From Mesaphorura yosii (taxonomy: Eukaryota; Arthropoda; Collembola; Poduromorpha; Tullbergiidae), in NCBI GenBank assembly GCA_009869945.1, contig WIXG01000002.1, forward strand, positions 558,001 through 622,000: a stretch of 64,000 bases of DNA, given 5' to 3'. The notes under the pieces were generated by a model that was not told the origin of the DNA, ran no database searches, and worked only from the letters and a program-made list of their open reading frames with translations. Below, in pieces: positions 1 to 12,400 of this stretch (within the stretch, counting starts at the first letter, position 1; every line of letters starts with the position of its first letter). The position numbers were made by a program, and so were the translations under genes.

Positions 1-18
1 TAAAATGTTAGTTAGCAG

Positions 19-479
19 TTGTGGCCTTCCTCCTCTATCGACGGTGGATCAAATCCCGGCCTGATCGTGCAATCGCTATGCGTAACAGCTTAGTTAATAG
101 AAACTACTTCTTCCAAAAACCTTCTGGTCAAACAGCGAGCGATCCATACCGTTACAACAATGCATCTAACCAGATTTACACCTCTACCACAGTACCATTT
201 CACGAAGACTACGACGAGGACAGTTATGACCGCCGCAGAATTCTGGATGAAGAGGCCAGAAAGAAGCACCAAGATACTCACAACAGTTGGGCAGTCTCTC
301 AAGGAGAATCCGGCGGTGGAAGCTTTAGCAGTAGTACAGAAACTCACAATCTGCTCTCCACGGCGCAAGACGAAGACACGACGGTCGCTTTCGCAGATCT
401 TTCTGGAAGATCGTCGACCGAACCGACTGAGCAGGTGTCAACAACTGGCAACACGACTGGACCGAGTACCTTCGCTTAA
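19..479 (+). CDS. C-terminal exon of an unrecognised membrane protein (partial)
   Basis: This looks like the last coding exon of a gene that starts left of the window. An acceptor AG lies at 17-18, an in-frame stop at 9-11 shows the sequence before it is intronic, and the frame runs open to TAA at 477-479. The exon encodes about 153 residues. It begins with a short hydrophobic run (VAFLL) followed by basic residues (YRRWIKSRPDR), as expected for the inner edge of a transmembrane helix. The rest is hydrophilic, with an acidic patch near residue 65 and a Ser/Thr-rich end, and resembles a cytoplasmic tail. I do not recognise the family. It could instead belong to a protein with a signal anchor. 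A possible AATAAA is at 1334-1339. Confidence 0.55.
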
Positions 480-1596
480 GTGCAGCTGCCACGAACGAGT
501 TAAATTTCTACGTTAATTGCAATCATTTGTTGTAAACACGTCTTTCTGTCTTTGATCCGGTGTGTATCTCAATTCACAAATTTACTTCATTTGTCCAAAG
601 CTCTTAGCTTAAGCTTTCAGGTCACAATTACGGGTGTTCACTCACAATGCGATCCTTTAGAGATTCTTTTATATGCTATTTATTGAGTTTAGCGTATTAA
701 GGTTCATGGTAGAAATGAGAATTGAAATCAGGGTTACCTTAATTATACACGTTTTTAATATTTATTCCATAGCTTAGAGAGGTTCAACGCGTAATGTGAT
801 TCAGATTCACGTAATGCTATGCTACCCACTACTATCATATTAATGAAGTCCATCCAGTTCTAATCCGACTCTATATGGGACCTTATCGAATTTCTGCACA
901 ATTCAAGAACCATATCTCTATCTTGATCTTTCAATTTTTGAATTTGGTTTAGTCATTAATCTCATTTATTCATCGAGTCAGCGAGTGGAAAGATTAGAAC
1001 TATCATAAGGTTGTCGATCTTATTTAGTTAGAATCTTTGAAACATGACCATGTATATTTTACAAGGCAAGTTTGATCTGATTTTATAACACAGGATCTAA
1101 TTTATTAACCTGTTTCTGTTAAGATTACTATTGATCTTGTTAATTTGCTGTCTAATCACCAAATTCTGGAATGCAATGCTATCTACTAAAAACTATTCAT
1201 ACTTATGAGGAAGCCTGGCATCGTGGCCACCTACTTTTCGATATTTTTTAATTAATTCGGAATGAATTCTTAACTAATGAAATCTGAGGTTGTGAATCTT
1301 GTGACAAATGTGCTTATCTCATGCAACAACGATAATAAAACGTAGTATTCTGTTATTTACAGGTAAAGCGATTTTATAAACAGCATTACACTCTCTGTTG
1401 AGAGATTCTGTTGTCGTTTACTTTCCTTGTGGTTTTGGGTGACATGCAAAATTCAAACCCGAATAGAGTCGAGTCATTGCCCACTTCTGCTACATCGCTG
1501 ATTCTGCTTTAATTCACAGATTGCAAATAATATTCGTGATAAGTTACTATTGATTAATTAGTAGCATATTTCAGTTTGTCCACCTTCATCTCCAAA
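480..1596. other. 3' untranslated region and spacer before proteasome gene
   Basis: AT-rich and stop-dense in all frames. It should contain the 3' UTR of the upstream gene (AATAAA at 1334-1339) and the promoter of the proteasome gene. I see no other gene. Confidence 0.5.
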
Positions 1597-2735
1597 ATGG
1601 AATACAATACGCTGTCATCTGCCACCAAGGCCCAGCATGAAAAGCTCTGTTTGAAGACTTCGTTAGAGGGACCGGCTAAGCATTCACAGTAAGTTAAATT
1701 TGAACTTGGTTAATTAAATAATAGCAAACTTCAGTATCGGAACTAACAGTTCTCTTGCGATTATGTCACGGTCATTAGAAGTCCGATAACAACTGGTACT
1801 TCTGTGATTGGAGTGGCATACAAAGACGGTATCGTCCTGGCGGCTGATATTCTCGGCTCTTACGGATCACTGGCAAGATTTCGCAATTGCCCAAGACTCT
1901 TACAAGTCAACTCGACCACAATGCTTGGGTGCACAGGCGATTACGCAGACTATCAGTACTTGAAGGCACTCATTGAACAGAAGGCGTAAGAAATAACCTA
2001 GAACAGGAAAGATTAAGATAAAGAATAACTTTTGCAATTCTTGCGTGTCCCCAGAGTTGATGACGTTTGCAAAGATGATGGATTTGCAGTGTCTGCCCGT
2101 TCTCTTCATTGCTGGTTAACACGTGTTCTGTACAACAAGCGCTCTGAATTTGATCCACTTTGGACAACTTTTATTGTTGGTGGAATTGAGGCCGGCAAGG
2201 ACGAACAGCCGTAAGAATCGTGACACCTTCATTCGCGAGGAAGATCACAAAAAGGTGTCACCATAAGCTGTTTGTTCTTTAAAATTTAGGTTCCTCGGGT
2301 TTGTGGACAAAATAGGCACAGCTTATAAGGACCCCATCATATGCACTGGATATGGCTCGTACATCGCGACACCACTAATTCGCAAGGAATGGAGACCGGA
2401 CTTGACGGAGGCAGAAGCTGTGGATTTAGTAAAACGGTGCCTGAAAGTTTTGTACTACCGTGATGCCAGAGCTTTCAAGAAGGTGAATTTTCTCAGTTTC
2501 TGAGTCGCTTTGCATTTTGCAGTTTGATGCTATAAAGTTGGCGTAAATTGTTTGAATTTCAGTATGAGATCGGCATCGTGTCAAGAACTGGAACGAAAAT
2601 TGAAGGGCCTTTGGAGGTGGAGCAGGATTGGGGAATTGCAGACTCCGTGAGGTAAGCTATCACACGTCACCTGCTTGCCAGAAGGTCTAAACTTTTCTAA
2701 CTAAGCGAACCCTTTATTGCAGCGGGTACGAGTAA
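1597..2735 (+). CDS. PSMB4: Proteasome subunit beta type-4 (20S core, beta7)
   Basis: Six exons: 1597-1688, 1779-1985, 2055-2210, 2290-2482, 2563-2651, 2723-2735. All introns are GT-AG and 69-93 nt. Joined, they give 750 nt, or 249 residues. The product is the beta-7 ring subunit of the 20S proteasome, which is structural rather than proteolytic in other animals. Diagnostic segments are GTSVIGVAYKDGIVLAAD after a propeptide of about 36 residues, LGSYGSLARFRN, GDYADYQYLK, SLHCWLTRVLY and CLKVLYYRDAR. They follow the order and spacing I recall for human PSMB4. The ATG at 1597 is the first start in exon 1 and gives a propeptide of typical length. The C-terminus (SGYE) comes from a 13-nt last exon. 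AATAAA lies at 2783-2788, 48 nt after the stop codon. Confidence 0.96.
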
Positions 2736-2782
2736 AGTCGTGGTGGAGCGCTCACGAAATTACAGTTTGCATTCTCAATCTA

Positions 2783-2788
2783 AATAAA
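2783..2788 (+). promoter_or_regulatory. Poly(A) signal of proteasome beta-4 gene
   Basis: Canonical AATAAA 48 nt after the stop codon. Confidence 0.75.
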
Positions 2789-3025
2789 ACTTTTGTACAT
2801 CAAATTAGCAATTTTTGTCTAAGGTCATCTATTCTATTGTAAAACCATTAAAAATTGAACTCTTCTTACAACTTGTTGAAATCGAATTCGATAGCACTCG
2901 CGAGTTACATTTTCCTTTCATCCAGAATGCATGTACTTGGACTTATCACCAATTTTTCAGACATGTCCATGAGCCCCAGCTTTCCGTAATGCCAGTGGTA
3001 ACTGGTAACAAAGTCTCACTTGTAC

Positions 3026-3101
3026 ACTCACAGCCAACGCGTCTTTACGATTAGTGGCTCTCTTAAGAGGTCACTAATCGTAAAGACGCGTTACTCACAG
3101 C
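3026..3101. repeat. Perfect 21-bp inverted repeat flanked by 9-bp direct repeats
   Basis: Arms at 3036-3056 and 3072-3092 are exact reverse complements, separated by 15 nt that contain the palindrome CTCTTAAGAG. The whole is bracketed by ACTCACAGC at 3026-3034 and 3093-3101. It resembles a tiny fold-back insertion with a target-site duplication, or a hairpin made by replication template switching. It lies between two + strand genes, after the poly(A) signal of the first. Confidence 0.85.
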
Positions 3102-3237
3102 TCACTGGATGGAAGCCGCCAAAACATGCGAGATGCGACGCACGAATCTCAATTCAAATCAGAAATCGGAGGGTTTCTAACTTGAGTTTCGTAAACATCA
3201 ACAAAGTTTCACAATATTGACAGCGGGCCAGGCAATA

Positions 3238-4139
3238 ATGGGTTCCGCCACAATTCGCTGTTGTGGCAAGGGTTGGGAAGTTGAATTCGGCTGGATAAAT
3301 CGACTATTTCTGATTGCTGGTCCTTACTTCGTGCTCGTAAGTACAGCCGGTCAAAACCAAAATGGAAACTATGGTTGCGGTTGAGATTTCTAGCCTGTTT
3401 TGTAGGGATTCGTGTTAAATACCTTCATTACGGCGCCTGATTGGTGGGGAAATAGGAACGAGGCATTAATTGTTTCAGTAAATCTCATTTTCCTGATTGC
3501 GACTATTTTCGCGCTAATGGAAATCAGCCGAGAGCCGATATCGAGGTGGTTCATTGTGGTTTTTGTGGTTAGTAATATTTATTTCATCTAACCCAATGAA
3601 CCAAACCCAATGTAAACCATAGAATCATTGAACTCTTTGTATAGGCAGAAGTCGGTGCCTTGGTGGCATCCGTCCTATTTCTGATAATGTCTTTCGAGGA
3701 ATTGACCAATCCCGACAACCATGAAGAAGACGCAACAACGACTGCAGGTTTTTCGACAAATGAAGCTTCCAAGTCAGAGGAGCCTTCACCAAGTATGGAC
3801 ATGAATCGTGGTCTCAAAAACGCAAGGCGTAAGAGCGACCAATGGATATTGATATCTTTATCTCGTTTATCTGATTATGACATCCTTACAGACGAGTACG
3901 TTCGTTGGGAAGAATGCATCGCACTCATTTTTCTCAGTCTGACTCTTCTTATGAATTCAACTTTCTCGAGAAGAATCAAGTAAATGATGCTCTCACTACA
4001 AACGAATTATGAAATGCATTAATCTTGCATTGATTGGTTGTTTGATTTCTTATTCTTGCATTGCAGAGTACCGAAGACGCAGACGATGCCAGACAATTGT
4101 GAAGAAACTCACGACCTACAAGCAACCAATCAAGCGTGA
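3238..4139 (+). CDS. Unrecognised four-transmembrane protein
   Basis: Five predicted exons: 3238-3336, 3406-3567, 3645-3828, 3892-3979, 4067-4139. They total 606 nt, or 201 residues. The phases are consistent and all introns are GT-AG. Hydrophobic segments, roughly: FLIAGPYFVLGFVL (residues 24-37), LIVSVNLIFLIATIFALM (54-71), WFIVVFVAEVGALVASVLFLIM (81-102), and IALIFLSLTLLM near 158-169. This gives a tetraspan layout with a hydrophilic loop of about 45 residues before the last helix. That loop is rich in Glu, Ser and Thr. I do not recognise the family. The 63-nt intron 3829-3891 is a multiple of three without stops, so retention would add 21 residues. If the last intron is not removed, translation stops at 3983 with 178 residues. 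AATAAA is at 4313-4318. Confidence 0.7.
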
Positions 4140-4312
4140 ATACTTCGTAAAAATAATCTCTCAAGAACCATTGGCCATTGAGACCTTTCCTAGCCAATCC
4201 ACTGAAACAAATGAATCTCAACAAGCGCAGCACTATTTATCTTTTTGTGATCTTAGAGCAATTCAACCACCTTTATTGCCTTTTACATTACCTTTTTACC
4301 AGCACGGACAAT

Positions 4313-4318
4313 AATAAA
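4313..4318 (+). promoter_or_regulatory. Poly(A) signal of the tetraspan gene
   Basis: AATAAA about 175 nt after the predicted stop at 4139. Confidence 0.6.
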
Positions 4319-5550
4319 CATTACGCTTTACATATTCTCGGGAAAATATTTGATTACGACTTGAAAATTCGAAGGAGCAGTATCATAATTGGCTGCTTAA
4401 AGCTAATCTAGCCGATCATAGACCTGAAGTGGCGAGAGATGAGTTGAATGGCTCCGTTCTTGTTATCTTCGGAGGGCGACATTGTTCGGAGTTGTGAAAT
4501 TTTAACATGTGAATCGAGACCGGGAAAAGCTAACAAGTAAAGTCCAATTCCAATTGAGACTGTAATCCTTTCACAGGAATTTTCTACCGGGCTACACAAA
4601 CTACTCGTCCTAATTGATCCCAAAACACAACGATTGTAATACTTGGTGTAATTGGTAAGTACGCCGACGAGGAGCTTCGTACCTTTTCCGAAGTCGTTTT
4701 AATACTATTGTTGACACTGGGGCACATTGAGAATGAAAAACCGAACGACTGGTTTAGATTTTAGAAGTAAAGCTAGTTGCTAGTTTGAAGAGACAATTGC
4801 ACGTAACGTTTTACATTAAAGTGTACAATTTACGGGTGGAGGAAATGAATGGGAGTGGATTTACAGGATTAATTCGATTTGTGTATTTCGTGGCCAGTGA
4901 TTTTAACAATCACACGTAACTGGTAGACCTCACGCGTTGGGCACTCACAAACAACAATGTGACCTTAGACTTTTCGAAATACTTAAGTACAACAATTTTA
5001 AGCAACAACTTTATAGTTAGAGATACAAAAGTGGACTCTTTAACCGCTAGTACGAAACCTAAACGATATGTACAAAACCCCTAAAATGAAATAAATACTA
5101 AATACTATAGATTTGTAAAGAAGGTTGACCCAAAGAGAAAGGAACAGAACTAATTCTCCCGATTTTTAAGAATTATAGACACTCAAAATTTCTAAAAGAA
5201 AAGGCCAATGATGATAATAATGATCAATTATGATAAGAGAAATGAGGACAAGGTTTGTAATTTGCTTAATAATGACCAAATTGCGGTTTTGTTTTGACTG
5301 ACGACATTAATCGTGAACAGCCATAAACATTCTAATCTTAACTACGACCTAAAGGAGAAAAGATTAAGAGCAAAAACCGAAAATAAGTACATATCACTTG
5401 TAAAGATTCGCTTGTGCATTGCACTTTGCTAGTTGCAATTGCAAATTGCAGTTGTTCTTTCGAACGGTTGAAGGATAATTCGTGGACATGATTTGGAAAC
5501 AGGAACAAGGAACAATGAGTGAGAAATGGTACGCGAAACGTGAACGAGTT
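4319..5550. other. Convergent intergenic region / neurocalcin 3' UTR
   Basis: AT-rich DNA between the 3' end of the + strand membrane-protein gene and the 3' end of the - strand neurocalcin gene. It must include the 3' UTR of the latter. No coding exon is visible. Confidence 0.5.
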
Positions 5551-6437
5551 TTAGTGTGATTGCGGATCACATTGCAGGAGTCTTACAATTGAAGGATCAC
5601 TCTTGGCACCTTCGATGAATTCCTCAATGGATAATTTGCCGTCCATGTTCTTATCCATTTGGCGGAATATCTTGTCGGTTCTCTTCTCAGGCGTGCTTTC
5701 GTCTTCTGGCATTTTCATGACCGTTCCAACCATTTTGTAAATTGCCTGTAACCAGAAACCTGGTTTTGAGATCTGCAGCGGCCAACGCTCGAATAAATGC
5801 TAAAAGTGTCTGCTTACAGAAACAATCTCGAGCATTTCCTGCCTTGAAATGAATCCGTTGCCATCCAAATCATACATGCTGAACGCCCATCTCAACTTTT
5901 GCTCGAGCTTGCCTCTCGACGTAACTGACAATGCGCAGAGAAACTCTCGAAAATCTATTGTACCATCACCGTTGGCATCAAATGTGCGGAAAACGTGTTC
6001 GGCGAACTGAAACAGGGCACGAGGACCAGATTAGACAGATGTATCTTTGATTTTGCATAAACAATACTACAACAATTCAATCACTCCACGCGCACACATA
6101 CCTTTGACGCATCCCCGTACGGAAAGAAATTTCCGTATATTTTCTTGAACTCGTCCACAGACAGACAACCAGACGGACAGTCTTTCAAAAATCCTTTGTA
6201 CCACTCTTGGATCTCGGCATCTGTTAAATTCCAAACATATCGAGTCAGGCATGTTCACAATATTTGTGCTTGGAGTGAGGAATTATTGGCACGGGTGGTA
6301 AACGAATGGAGGGATATATACAACTTCAGGCGTGACAGACGAAACAAAACTTGAACTATTTGTTTACCTGAAAATTCTGTGTTTTCACGAAGATCATTTA
6401 AAACTTCAGGCTTCAGCTTGCTGCTTCCTTTTCCCAT
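5551..6437 (-). CDS. Nca: Neurocalcin (NCS-family EF-hand calcium sensor)
   Basis: Four exons on the minus strand: 6437-6368, 6220-6102, 6006-5818, 5745-5551. They total 573 nt, or 190 residues, close to the length of vertebrate and fly neurocalcin/hippocalcin proteins. The N-terminus [13 protein letters not shown] has Gly2 and Ser6 suitable for N-myristoylation, so a Ca2+-myristoyl switch and membrane recruitment are expected. EF-hand 1 is degenerate (CPSG at residues 38-41), as in the whole family. Canonical loops are [12 protein letters not shown] (73-84), [12 protein letters not shown] (109-120) and [12 protein letters not shown] (157-168). The segment [19 protein letters not shown] and the tail [10 protein letters not shown] place it in the neurocalcin/hippocalcin branch rather than frequenin or KChIP. 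It lies about 8 kb downstream, in transcript order, of a second NCS gene on the same strand. Confidence 0.96.
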
Positions 6438-9400
6438 GATTTACGAGTACAAGTGCTAAGCTACGGATCTATCTTTCAGTGGATACTGGTGATGTGTTGC
6501 AAGTTTACTTCAATTTGGTCGATATCGAATTCCTCACTGTCACCTCTGGTCGCTCTCGCGTCTGGAATTTGAGAGGAAACGCTGCGCTGCTGCTCTGCTG
6601 GGTTGATATAAATTCTGATGTTTGTACCGGGCAAGAGTTTGAAACTGATGACGACGAAGCGACGCGACACTTTGGCTGCACCTGCGTTAAATAAAACACT
6701 TTGTCATGTTTAAGTGCATCCCTCCTAGTATGTTTGTCTTTGCACTTGTATTTGGTCCGCTTTCAAAGGCCCATGTCAATTTCAGGTGAAGGAAATACGT
6801 GTAGTTGTGGGAGTGCTTAGAGAATGAAAGTTGTACCTTAAAACATACCTTTCGTATTGGATTGCTGAACGGCGACCTTCTGGAGGGTAGTTTGAAGTGG
6901 TTGGCTGATATTTGTAGGATGGCAATGGCAATGTGTCCTGGATGTCGGGATGGCTGGCGGTGACGGAGCTGTTATGTGACAGACTCAGGCAATAACGTCA
7001 GTGGGTTCGCAGTTCGCAGGTAATAAATTGTGGAGTAAGATTTCCTCAGGGTTTAAAGCCCGTCCAACCAACAACTTCTCGAGCCAGGTGCCTCTTTTAT
7101 CTTTTAAACGCCAAATGGATGGATTACAACCTGTGTGGAGATAGAAGAACAGAGCAAGGACATTAAGCAAAGGCTAACAAAGCAGCAAAACAACTTTTTG
7201 TTCGTGCCGTACCGTTGGTGGTGCCTTACAGACGACAAATGGCACATAAATCCGGACTCACACGTGGAGCTCACGTCACGCGGAATGGATGAAAAGAGCA
7301 ACTAAGTACTTGGGAATTACTTCGAGGCAACATAACTTCTAATTGCAGCACTCGGGCTGTCACTTTCTCCAGATAAGTACAAGCAGGGTGGACGAGCTTT
7401 AAATGCGACCAGTGAAATCATTAATTTAAAAGAAAATGAACTTTTTTCTGCCCTTTCACCATCTTCGTGATTTTCGGACTCATTTTCGGCCGAAGGAATT
7501 CCAAACTCAATTTTAACATTTTCATTGCGCAATGCTCACATCACGACTTATTAATGCAATACAAATTGACACAAGTCCTGGTCAAAACGCTGGCTCTCAT
7601 GCAAATCCTGAAATCCAAGCAGGAAAGTTTGCATAAACTCCAAAGAATAGTTGGAATCCCTGTTTGACTATTTTGCTTTCTCTATCCTTGTAAATGCTGA
7701 GACTCGGATGAGAGAAAGTCTCTGCGACTCCAAAATGTAATAATGACGCCAAGGGCAAAGGAACACAGGATTCTGCATTACGCATTAACAAATGACATTT
7801 AGAAAAACTCATTTGTTATTCCAGGAATCTAGAAACTCATTCCAGTCTGCGCAGCTGTCCTGAGGCAGTCCCTCTCCATGAATATTACTCAGTCTTCTCA
7901 GTTGTCGTAACCCACTTTTTAACTGTAGACATACGGAGAAACAATTTCATAATCACGACCCGCCAAAAGACCGACTCTAAAAACAGGCGTATAATATGAG
8001 AGTTAATATTTTAGAATTTGTCTTTCTCCTGTCAACATTTCTTTGCATTCAGTGGAAGTTGAAGCATAAGAATGCGTTTTAAACAAAGTGTGCCATTTCT
8101 GCAATGCGTTGAATTGAAATGCTTTCATTGTACAAATCGCGAAATAACGGACCAGATTTCCATTAATAAATTGGTTTCATTCATTTGACAGCACAAAGCC
8201 AGTCACAAAGGCTCGTTATATAATTATGCTAATGTTATTGCTTCAAATTGTGACAATAAAAGCAAAGGAATTTGGGAATTTGCATTAGCTTCAATTTATT
8301 CATTTCGGTTAGTCTCCAATTTCAATGAAGCACTTATTCAATTCTTCGCTGAGTTTTCCCAGGAGTTTTATGCTTAGTTCGGCCAAATACTGCTGATTGG
8401 CGATTGGATTTAAATTCTGAGAAGCTGCACGAATTCCTCATGTCTGACAAAAACAGAACTTCTTTGACAATTTAGCGCACTCGTAATTAAGCGCAGGCTT
8501 TTATCACGAGAGAAGTGTGAATTAAGAAACTTTTGATACGTAAAATTCGTTACTGCTCCGCATTTGTTGCGTCACAATCGTACGTCTTTGGTGAGAGTGG
8601 ATTTTCAAGAGAACAATTTATTATCGAAATGAAAAACTTTGGTACAAAAGAAAAAAGTGCTACACAACTTTCCAAATCACAAAAATGCACACGAGTCTTG
8701 TTTTGGTACGACTTTGAGCGGGGCAGCTGCAAAGGCTCAAATTTATGAAGCATAATGAAGAAGTAATTACAGCCAACAAGAGAATAGCAATAATTTAATC
8801 AACTCAACTATTTTTATTCGCTGTATTTTGGAATAATATTCTTACTAAAAACATCAGGACGCTTTTGTATGAACAGAATTTTAAGCCCATCAAAGCAAAG
8901 CAAAGCAGCAGAAATACAGTGCCGGCTGCCAATTACAAAATATTGTCAAAATTTATGAAGATGCGATGTGAAAGCCCTTAAAATTTTCAACTCTTGATCT
9001 AAGCAAGTCCGGATCATAAAATATAACAACTTCGACATTTGTGCAACATGAAACAAGACCACAAAAGCCAGCCGTGTGAGTTTGCGTTTCAAATTTCACA
9101 TAAAACGGAAGAACATGTCGTCATATTCAATGGCCACACTCCGCAGTCATTTGTTACAATCGCCACATCGTGTCGCGAAGTTGAGGCTGTTTAGGGCAGA
9201 CAGGCAGAGACTCGGGGACATATTAGACAAAAGTTTGTGGCTTTTGTGTGAAGAATTTCATTCGAAATAAATCTAGTGAAAGAAAACGACAACGACGACG
9301 ACGTCCTTTGTGCCTGGCCCGAGCATCGAACAAAGCAATGCAAGTATGCTGTGGTTACTCGCAGCACCACCGTACAGCAATAACTTTCACAATTCACAGT

Positions 9401-12400
9401 TATCTTGTTTGTTCACTTGCTGGAGTGGTCTGGCCGGGCGGACAGGAAGAGCGGAGAGGCATTGCACTGCGCCGATGACAGTGATCTATTTGTATTACAG
9501 CCCACCACAACAAAGAGTGTCCAAATCCAAACAACCTGCAGCCGATCACATTCTTCAGAAATGTCAGCCCAATCGCCTCACAATCTCGTAATGCATCTTT
9601 AGAAAACTGAAGAGACCAACAGCCAGTCAGTCAGCCATTCAATCGATGCAGATTCAACCAGATTTAACTGCAGCTTGTACAGGAAATTCCGGTGCCGAAA
9701 AAAGCATCGACGAAAATCTTATCAGTTTACGACCAAAGGCGCAAGCTTCACTTAGGGCTTAAGATTTTCTGTTGCTGACGCTTGACTTGAAGAATTTCGT
9801 ACTAGTTGATGATGATTGACGATTCGCACTCGACAATGTCAAACGCACAGCACTTTAATTTAATTAATGCCAGGATCCAAGATCGCGTACGCATAAGACT
9901 CGCGTACGCGTAGCGCACGTATTAACTTGCTTGACATACCAGTGCCGTCGTGGTTGTCATTGTCTTTGTCGTTATCGCCAGATAATGAATGGGGACAGGA
10001 AAGAATTATCAATTCATCTCGAAGGACATATGACACGGGACACGGTAAAAGGACTTTGTTCTCCTTCCATTCGAGCAGTAGAATTTGCAGAATTATGAAG
10101 TGCTTGGCGTCTCTGCTCCTTCATCATTTTCCTCTTCCCGCAAAGTCAAAGCTGGTGTTTAGATTGTGGAACAAAAGCCTGCTTGCTCCATGCTACGGCT
10201 ACACTGAATTATTGTACAGCAGATGTTATTATTAAAATCACGTACTTGGGCACAGAAATAATGATAGTCATAAAGCAAAGCGTGCTTTCATTCTTCCCGA
10301 CTACCAAGAGCATCGCTCCATCTTCTCTAAAGCTTCTGCTTCTAAAGCTCTGTCTGCTGAATGTCCATCGTGCTAAATTTTCATTCTCATCAAGGATGAG
10401 CAGAAGCTAAACTCAAATTATAACTTCATTATTAAAATTGTGCAATGTCCCATGTACTGTACAGCGGTTTGGATCAACTATCAACGCACAGCTGACGCAC
10501 GGAGCTCGACGACTCGACGCGATATTCGATTCTTTGGGAGCGAAATAAATTCATTTCAGAGGCATGGCGCAATTTCCAGGAAGAAGAATGGCTACAGTTG
10601 GAAATGGACTACCGTCCAATAAAATCAGCAGCCTAAAATAATCTAAGCAAGTATCAAGTACGGTAAAAATCCCATTTTCTTGAGGCCACTCGGCTCCGCC
10701 CCAACCTTTGCGAGATGCTACTTTTTCGAAAGAAGAGGAGTCCAAAATAAAACCATAAAACGATTGGCCATCGGACGAATCTTCGGAAGCGCGCTACAAT
10801 TATATTCCATTGATTTGTATCATAATTGCAATTGCAAGCACGAGAGATTCGCATTAACCAAATAAAACAGCAATTCATTACCCGCCTATCTTTTGACCTG
10901 ATCCGAGCTTATCCTTAACGCTGAGTACTGCCCTGAATAGCATGAGTTGAGAAAAGAAGGTTGATTCATTCAACATTCGGCTCAAAGATTGCTGTAATTA
11001 TTTTAACTCACACGCTTGGGCACTGGAAATGAGCTCTCGTGCGTTGCGTATTGAGCAAGCGCTGGATCGCTTTCACGCCTTGAAGTGAGCGCAATCAGTG
11101 GAAATTCTTGGAGCAGAAAATTCAAACGCGCCGTGTCGTGCGCAGACCGTGAACAAGATTCTTTGCTCCATTTTCGGGAACGTATTTTATTACGAACATC
11201 TATACAGTCGCGAGGAAAGTTACAGCCGCACTTTCATGTCTGCAACCAAGCGTTTCTTACTCACACTTTACGGGCACTGTCACTGCTTTCACCAGTTACT
11301 TTCACTCTGGTTTTATGCGTTTCCCTTTTTGGTGTTCGTGGCTGTAAAAATATTTATCAAAGCAGCTCGGTTTATGGTCTCGCGCAGAAATAAAGACCGT
11401 GCACGATGCACGATTACGGCGGACAATAAAAGCTTCACGGACAACAACACCATTATGCGAAAAATTTGATTCTTTACTTTTGCCCTTTGCGTCTACTTCC
11501 GGCTTGGCATTTTGCACAAACACGATTGTCAAATCGCTCATTCGCGACATGGACTATAAAATTTTACAACAGTCCGTTTCAGTAATCCAAAGAATCAGTC
11601 GACTGTAATGGACGCATTAAATCCAGTTTTACCATACTCTCGTAAAGCGTAACTTCTGTGCTTATAACTCGGGTAAAGCGAATAGAAATATTTCACACAT
11701 TGTCCTTTGTTGGTGGCGCCGAGAGTCAGTCAACGTTAAAGCAATAATTTTTCTCAATTTTATAATACTTCTGCCATAAACATCGCTCATCTTCTCTTAT
11801 GCGCCTGCTTCTTCAGCCTCCGAATGTCGGATTTCATGTTCACAACAAAATGGTATTAAATTCGCAACTCGCGAATAAACATAAAAGACATCCAGCCCGT
11901 CTCCTCCTTCATAAAACCCACCCGCATTCGTTGAATTTTGTATGGAGGCCTTAATACTAAGCAGAAATGCGATACGCGTGGAAACCATCATTCGAGGTCA
12001 TTATTATACGCTTCGGTGAGTTATTTAGATGCTGATTGGAGCTTTATTCTCGGATTCCATTATGTCATTACCATTAGAGTAAAGATTAGGCACAAAACTA
12101 GTCCACAAACCGCAAGAGTTAGCAGTAGGATCAAACGCTCAATTCGCAAATTAGTAGGCCGGTGCATGTCGATTTCTTGCTGATGTTACTGGTGGAGGAT
12201 GAAAATGAATCAGTTTATACTCGGAAGGAAGCACCTTTCTCCGTGATTACGGATTGACGCAGCAAAATAAGGATAGAACAGAGAAACAAAATTCTGGTAA
12301 TTCTAAACCCGCCCTCGTTAGCGACAGCCTTAAACATTAATCAGGCTTTCCTGGCCTCAGATTTCTCATACTTCATATTCAAAGTAATTTGAGAAGACAA

